Assembly (NCBI RefSeq): GCF_014196615.1
Contig: NZ_JACIDY010000002.1
Location: forward strand, 62,001-126,000
DNA from: Novosphingobium fluoreni
GTDB taxonomy: Bacteria; Pseudomonadota; Alphaproteobacteria; Sphingomonadales; Sphingomonadaceae
Reading direction: 5' to 3'
Length of the DNA stretch: 64,000 nt
In this document: positions 60,279 to 64,000 of the stretch, in pieces
Layout of the letters: each line of letters opens with the position of its first letter
Position numbering within the stretch: position 1 is the first letter of the stretch
Position numbers and translations under genes: made by a program
Notes under the pieces: generated by a model
What the model was told of the DNA's origin: nothing
The model's input: only the letters and a program-made list of their open reading frames with translations
The model's database searches: none

Positions 60279-60764
60279 ATGGGGGCAGGGGGATACTTTG
60301 CCTTGGCCGGTTTGGTCGTGTTGCTGCTGCCGGTGGTGATCCTGCCATGGGAGGGGCGGCGTACGCCCAGTCTGTTCCTGGCATCGCTGGGAGCGTGCGG
60401 ATTGCTTGTGCAGTTCCTGGGCGGTGGCCTCGGCGCGCTGATGGGCGGTGCGGTGACGGCGCTCGCGGTGCTGGTGCTACTGGGTCTGGTGACGACGCTG
60501 TTGCGCGGACGGATGCGGCTGCGCATCCTGACGGGCGGGCAAATCAAACTGATGGCGGCCGGGGCGGCCTGGTTAGGGCCGATTAATGTGATTTATATGT
60601 TAATTTTAGTCGTGTTGATGACTTTTACGGTTGCTGCGGTCGGGCAACTTCGCCAAACTCATTGCCATCCGCAGTCGGCAGTCATCATCGCTACAGCGAT
60701 CGTGCTTGCTGCCACTCAGCAATATGCGTGGTCGCTCTATCCGGTTCCCATAGCAGTTGCGTAA
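60279..60764 (+). CDS. Prepilin-peptidase-like membrane protein lacking catalytic Asp
   Basis: A 161-residue multi-helix protein laid out like CpaA: an early ILPWEGRRTPS segment, where CpaA has DFAHRRIPN (Asp to Glu25), and LTGGQIKLMAAGAAWLG, where the family has GGGDVKLL (Asp to Gln88). Both catalytic aspartates are thus replaced or moved, suggesting a non-peptidase relative, perhaps an assembly factor or regulator of CpaA. Alternatively the similarity is shallow. It directly follows tadE. Confidence 0.7.
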   Translation: MGAGGYFALAGLVVLLLPVVILPWEGRRTPSLFLASLGACGLLVQFLGGGLGALMGGAVTALAVLVLLGLVTTLLRGRMRLRILTGGQIKLMAAGAAWLGPINVIYMLILVVLMTFTVAAVGQLRQTHCHPQSAVIIATAIVLAATQQYAWSLYPVPIAVA

Positions 60765-60774
60765 GTTAAGTCAG

Positions 60775-61884
60775 ATGGGGATCATGACTTCGAATTGGCG
60801 AAACAAGATCGGCTCTTTCTTGAATGCACCGGCACCAGCATCCCGAACGGACTCAGGTCATTCCGATAGCGCTCGAGAAAATGGCATATCGGGCGATGAA
60901 TCTTTCGAGCCAATAGATGAACCTTCATCCATTTTGGCAAAGCCTTTGCCGCTTCCCCCGGAAAAGTCGCACGTCGCCTCCGAGCCGGGTGAGCCGGTAC
61001 TGATCGTTGACGACGATCGAGACTGGTGTCTGGAATGCGCATTCGCGGTGGAGCGGCTGGGTTATGAGGCGCTGATCGCCAACGGCACCGAAGATGCGAT
61101 GGCGATTTTTATTCAGAACGACGTTTCCGTCGCCATCGTCGATTACAATTTGCCCGAGCGGGACGGCCTTTCGCTGATCCAGTCCCTGACGCAGACGGCA
61201 GAGCAGCAAGGCCGGCACTTAAGCTTCATCATGGCGACGGGTTATGCCACCAAGGATGTGGCGATTGGCGCGATGCGGGCGTCAGTGTCCGACTTTCTGG
61301 AAAAGCCGATCACCCAGGACCAGTTGCGCCAGGCCCTGCAGCGGATCAAGGGGCAGCGTCCTTCCGCTCCCGCGCGCGACATGCTGCTGGACAAGATCAC
61401 CGGCCTTGGTGCCGAGCTGCAGCGGCTGGCCCAGCTGATTGACACGCCGGGCAGCGCCCCGACGCCCCAAGTCGCCCCCCAATCCACGCCGCCGCCAGCA
61501 CCCTCCGAAGCGGCAGAGCCGGTCGAAAGCGATCCGGCGCGGCTTAACCAATACATTCGCGAGCAGCTTCGGCGCGAGGCCAAGCGGCGTGAAATCGGTG
61601 GTGGCGAATTGTTCGGCGATCCGACCTGGGCGATGCTGCTCGATCTCCTGCTGGCCAAGATCGAAGGGCGGCGCATTTCCGTTTCCAGCGCCTGCATCGC
61701 CTCGGGCGCACCGATGAGCACCGCGCTGCGCCTGGTACGCCGGCTCGTGGGGGAGGAAGTCCTTTGTCGCATCCCTGATGAACATGATCGCCGTCGCCAT
61801 TTCCTGATTATCAATCCGAAATTCGAGCAGCCGTTGATGGACTATATAAACGATCAACTGCGCCAGCCCGGTCGGCGTGGCTGA
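60775..61884 (+). CDS. Response regulator with receiver and winged-helix output
   Basis: A 369-residue protein. An acidic N-terminal 70 residues is followed by a receiver (VLIVDDDRDW; phosphoacceptor Asp123 in AIVDYNLPERDG; Lys177 in FLEKPI). A Pro/Ala-rich linker then leads to a MarR-like winged helix (ISVSSACIASGAPMSTALRLVRRLV and RRRHFLIINPKF) near residues 270-355. The domain order suggests a DNA-binding regulator at the end of the Tad locus. Start at 60775 is chosen; ATG 60784 is possible. No kinase gene is adjacent. Confidence 0.87.
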   Translation: MGIMTSNWRNKIGSFLNAPAPASRTDSGHSDSARENGISGDESFEPIDEPSSILAKPLPLPPEKSHVASEPGEPVLIVDDDRDWCLECAFAVERLGYEALIANGTEDAMAIFIQNDVSVAIVDYNLPERDGLSLIQSLTQTAEQQGRHLSFIMATGYATKDVAIGAMRASVSDFLEKPITQDQLRQALQRIKGQRPSAPARDMLLDKITGLGAELQRLAQLIDTPGSAPTPQVAPQSTPPPAPSEAAEPVESDPARLNQYIREQLRREAKRREIGGGELFGDPTWAMLLDLLLAKIEGRRISVSSACIASGAPMSTALRLVRRLVGEEVLCRIPDEHDRRRHFLIINPKFEQPLMDYINDQLRQPGRRG

Positions 61885-62128
61885 CCGTTCCGGCGATTGT
61901 CGGCAGTTCCGCTTCCAGCAGCCTCAACAAACTATCCAGTGTGGTCGCCTGATGGCGCATGGGGTGAAAGCCCCGTGGAAGAAACGCGAAACTGCCCAGT
62001 TGTTTGACGATCCGGCCCATCGGCCTGCCTTTGACGCTTACGATCAGGGCGTGCGGCGCTGCTTCGAATGAAAAGACGGGATGGTCGGGAGGCGGAGTCA
62101 CGGCTTTCTCGTGGGACTGACGTTTCAT
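61811..62128 (-). CDS. Hypothetical protein (uncertain)
   Basis: A minus-strand frame of about 105 residues (starts MKRQSHEKAVTPPPDHPVFS, with a plausible folded segment VSVKGRPMGRIVKQLGSFAFLPRGFHPMRHQ). Amino-acid use looks protein-like, unlike most shadow frames. Against it, the 3' 74 bases overlap antisense to the preceding regulator gene and no good ribosome site is seen. I do not recognise a family. Confidence 0.35.
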   Translation of the reverse strand: MKRQSHEKAVTPPPDHPVFSFEAAPHALIVSVKGRPMGRIVKQLGSFAFLPRGFHPMRHQATTLDSLLRLLEAELPTIAGTVSHADRAGAVDRLYSPSTAARISD

Positions 62129-62312
62129 CCTGAATTTGCGCGGCGGCCATTCTGAAGACAATGACAAGCGGAACCAGAGCGGTTCTTTGAAACGGGAATT
62201 AGCGCCATCCGATCTCCGGTGAGGATTACGAGAGCGACGACCGTGAGTGATACGCCCGTGGACAATCGCGGCGGTTCGGGCCACTCAGGCCGCGATTGAA
62301 GACAAGGCGGAT
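61885..62312. other. Intergenic region between regulator and purT
   Basis: About 430 bases. The only candidate coding sequence is the minus-strand frame at 61811-62128. The right part should carry the purT promoter; no riboswitch or PurR-like palindrome was recognised. Confidence 0.4.
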
Positions 62313-63485
62313 ATGATGACGTTCACGGCGAAGATCCTACTTCTGGGCTCGGGCGAACTGGGGCGCGAATTTGCGATTTCGGCCAAGCGCCTCGGCTGCG
62401 AAGTGATCGCGTGCGACAGCTACGATGGGGCGCCCGCCATGCAGGTCGCCGATGCGCGCGAGGTGTTCTCGATGCTGGATGGCGACAAGTTGCGCGAGGC
62501 CGTGGAGAGGCACCGCCCCGATTTCGTGGTGCCTGAAGTAGAAGCGATCCGCACCGAAGTGTTGGCCGAACTGGAAGGTGAGGGCGTGACGGTGGTTCCT
62601 TCCGCCCGCGCCACCGTGATGACAATGAACCGGGATGGCATCCGCGAAGTCGCCGCCGTGGAACTGGGCCTGCGTACTTCGCGCTACCGCTACGCCGAAA
62701 CCTTGGAGGACGTGCGCGCTGGGGCCGAGCATACGGGGCTGCCATGCGTGATCAAACCGGTCATGTCGTCCTCGGGCAAGGGGCAGAGCACCGTCCGCAG
62801 CGCCGATGAATTGGAGACCGCCTGGAATTACGCCGTCGCCAATATGCGTGGCGACCGCGCGCGCGTGATCGTCGAGGAGTTCATCGCATTCGATTACGAG
62901 ATCACGCTGTTGACGGTTCGCACGCGTGAAGGCGTGGTGTTCTGCCCGCCGATCGGGCACCGGCAGGAACGCGGTGATTACCAGGAAAGCTGGCAGCCTG
63001 CCGCGATGTCGGACACGGCGATCGCCGCCGCGCAGGACATGGCCCGCAAGGTGGTGGACGATCTGGGCGGATACGGCCTGTTTGGTGTAGAATTCTTCGT
63101 CAAGGGTGACGATGTCATCTTCTCCGAACTGTCGCCACGCCCGCACGATACCGGCATGGTGACGCTGATCTCGCAAGGGCTGACCGAGTTCGACCTGCAT
63201 CTGCGCGCCATCCTGGGCCTGCCGATCCCGAACGTGCCTTTCCACGGTCCCTCCGCCTCTGCGGTGATCCTGGCAGACCGCAATTCGGACAGCCTGCGGT
63301 ATGCCGGTCTTGCCGAGGCGCTGGCGACGCCCGGCGCCGAGGTGGACTTGCGCATTTTCGCCAAGCCCACCTCGCGGCCCTATCGTCGCATGGGCGTGGC
63401 TCTGGCGCGTGCGGATAGCACGGATACCGCCCGCGCCACCGCGGCCCAAGCCGCATCGCGTGTTCGGATCGACTACGGCGATTGA
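62313..63485 (+). CDS. purT: Formate-dependent phosphoribosylglycinamide formyltransferase
   Basis: A 390-residue ATP-grasp enzyme that makes formylglycinamide ribonucleotide from formate, ATP and GAR in purine synthesis, an alternative to PurN. GSGELGREFAISAKRLG, VVPEVEAIRTEVL, IKPVMSSSGKGQS and FGVEFFVKGDDVIFSELSPRPHDTG are strongly conserved, and the length is close to E. coli PurT (392). Two ATGs are adjacent (62313 and 62316) with AAGGCGG upstream. Confidence 0.96.
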   Translation: MMTFTAKILLLGSGELGREFAISAKRLGCEVIACDSYDGAPAMQVADAREVFSMLDGDKLREAVERHRPDFVVPEVEAIRTEVLAELEGEGVTVVPSARATVMTMNRDGIREVAAVELGLRTSRYRYAETLEDVRAGAEHTGLPCVIKPVMSSSGKGQSTVRSADELETAWNYAVANMRGDRARVIVEEFIAFDYEITLLTVRTREGVVFCPPIGHRQERGDYQESWQPAAMSDTAIAAAQDMARKVVDDLGGYGLFGVEFFVKGDDVIFSELSPRPHDTGMVTLISQGLTEFDLHLRAILGLPIPNVPFHGPSASAVILADRNSDSLRYAGLAEALATPGAEVDLRIFAKPTSRPYRRMGVALARADSTDTARATAAQAASRVRIDYGD

Positions 63486-63618
63486 CACCGCCGCGCATGG
63501 GATAGCGCGATGACAAACTGTTGCGGCGTTGCGATTTTTTTTGACCTTTGCAGCCGCGCGGTGTGAGCCTTTCCCCAGGCTCGCGCGGCATGGCGCGGGT
63601 GATGGAGAGGCATTCGTA

Positions 63619-64000
63619 ATGGCAGGCATGAAATCCCTGCGCCTGTCTGCCTATGCCGCCGTTCTGGTGGTGGCGATCGGCCTTGTGCAGGCGATCGCCA
63701 GCGTCTCTTTCTACCGCTCGATCGATGCGCACACCCTGCGGGAGGATCACGCAAGGCGCGTGGCCGAATTGCTGGTGGTGAGCGAACGGGTGTTCCAGTC
63801 GCAGCCGGAGGCCACGGCGCGAGTGATGACATCCAACCATTTGCAGGTGGCGGTGGCGACGCGGCCCTCGGTATCCCGACAAGCCGCCAGTGACGAGTTG
63901 ACGGATCTCGATGCCCAGATCCTGCGGTGGGAGCCGTCGCTCGCGGACAAGGCGATCCACCTTGCGATCGTGCGCACGCAGGCCGATCGGCGGGATTTTA
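63619..64000 (+). CDS. N-terminus of a membrane sensor protein, probably histidine kinase (partial)
   Basis: The frame is open from ATG 63619 (GGAGAGG eight bases upstream) to the window edge with no stop. It begins MAGMKSLRLSAYAAVLVVAIG, a membrane helix of about residues 10-30, then an extracytoplasmic-looking region rich in Arg/Glu/Ala (THTLREDHARRVAELL is not read exactly). The arrangement, one helix then a periplasmic sensor region, is typical of EnvZ-like sensor kinases, but no kinase motif is visible yet. Confidence 0.6.
   Translation, partial: MAGMKSLRLSAYAAVLVVAIGLVQAIASVSFYRSIDAHTLREDHARRVAELLVVSERVFQSQPEATARVMTSNHLQVAVATRPSVSRQAASDELTDLDAQILRWEPSLADKAIHLAIVRTQADRRDF

Noticed and set aside
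63486-63545. Poly-T run after purT as a terminator
   Set aside because: The preceding TTGC repeats are direct rather than inverted, so no stable stem is formed.
1-64000. CRISPR arrays, insertion sequences, prophage genes, rRNA and tRNA
   Set aside because: No repeated spacer pattern, transposase/integrase motif or tRNA-like clover-leaf was recognised; absence by eye is not proof.

Overview
The window is GC-rich DNA from a Gram-negative alphaproteobacterium, most likely a sphingomonad (Novosphingobium/Sphingobium type). The evidence is the mix of large TonB-dependent receptors, SnoaL/NTF2 proteins, zinc-free MDR reductases and three Rieske oxygenases beside an alphaproteobacterial Tad/Cpa pilus locus. 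This placement is inference from gene content. No rRNA, tRNA, CRISPR array, transposase or integrase was recognised.

Region 1 (1-7.5 kb) is housekeeping: the end of an upstream gene (probably tsaD), gpsA, a polysaccharide flippase-like membrane protein, a membrane-anchored helix-hairpin-helix protein, the pyruvate/carbon-starvation transporter pair cstA-ybdD, and a sterol-desaturase-family hydroxylase with a lysine-rich membrane companion. Region 2 (7.7-10.4 kb) has two convergent integral-membrane GT-C glycosyltransferases.

Region 3 (10.5-44 kb) is a large catabolic island. It encodes two TonB-dependent receptors, three MDR enone reductases, four SnoaL/NTF2-fold proteins, one Rieske ferredoxin, three Rieske oxygenase alpha subunits, six short-chain dehydrogenases, an acyl-CoA synthetase, two acyl-CoA dehydrogenases, a GMC oxidoreductase, a ThuA-like protein and a LuxR-type regulator. 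One long operon encodes DUF35 - Ltp-type thiolase - acyl-CoA dehydrogenase - E1alpha - E1beta - E2 - VOC. Together these suggest uptake, hydroxylation, alcohol oxidation, CoA activation, beta-oxidation-like steps and thiolytic/retro-aldol or acyloin-type C-C cleavage of a hydrophobic alicyclic compound such as a steroid or terpenoid. The substrate cannot be read from the sequence, and I do not recognise the cluster as a described pathway.

Region 4 (44.3-61.9 kb) is a Tad (Flp) pilus locus with its regulators. A 2-oxoglutarate oxygenase is translationally coupled to the prepilin peptidase CpaA. An orphan ParB-like gene, a response regulator, a histidine kinase and a degenerate kinase-like membrane protein follow. 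Then comes a tightly overlapping operon cpaB-cpaC-tadZ-tadA-tadB-tadC-tadD-tadG, two Flp pilin genes, tadE, a prepilin-peptidase-like protein without its catalytic aspartates, and a receiver/winged-helix response regulator. Region 5 (62.3-64 kb) is purT and the N-terminus of a membrane sensor protein cut by the window edge.

The observations most worth following are the acetoin-dehydrogenase-like complex inside the Rieske/thiolase cluster, an SDR whose catalytic tyrosine is phenylalanine, a thiolase/DUF35 pair lacking canonical residues, the pseudo-prepilin-peptidase, and clusters of repeated operator-like motifs in the intergenic regions.
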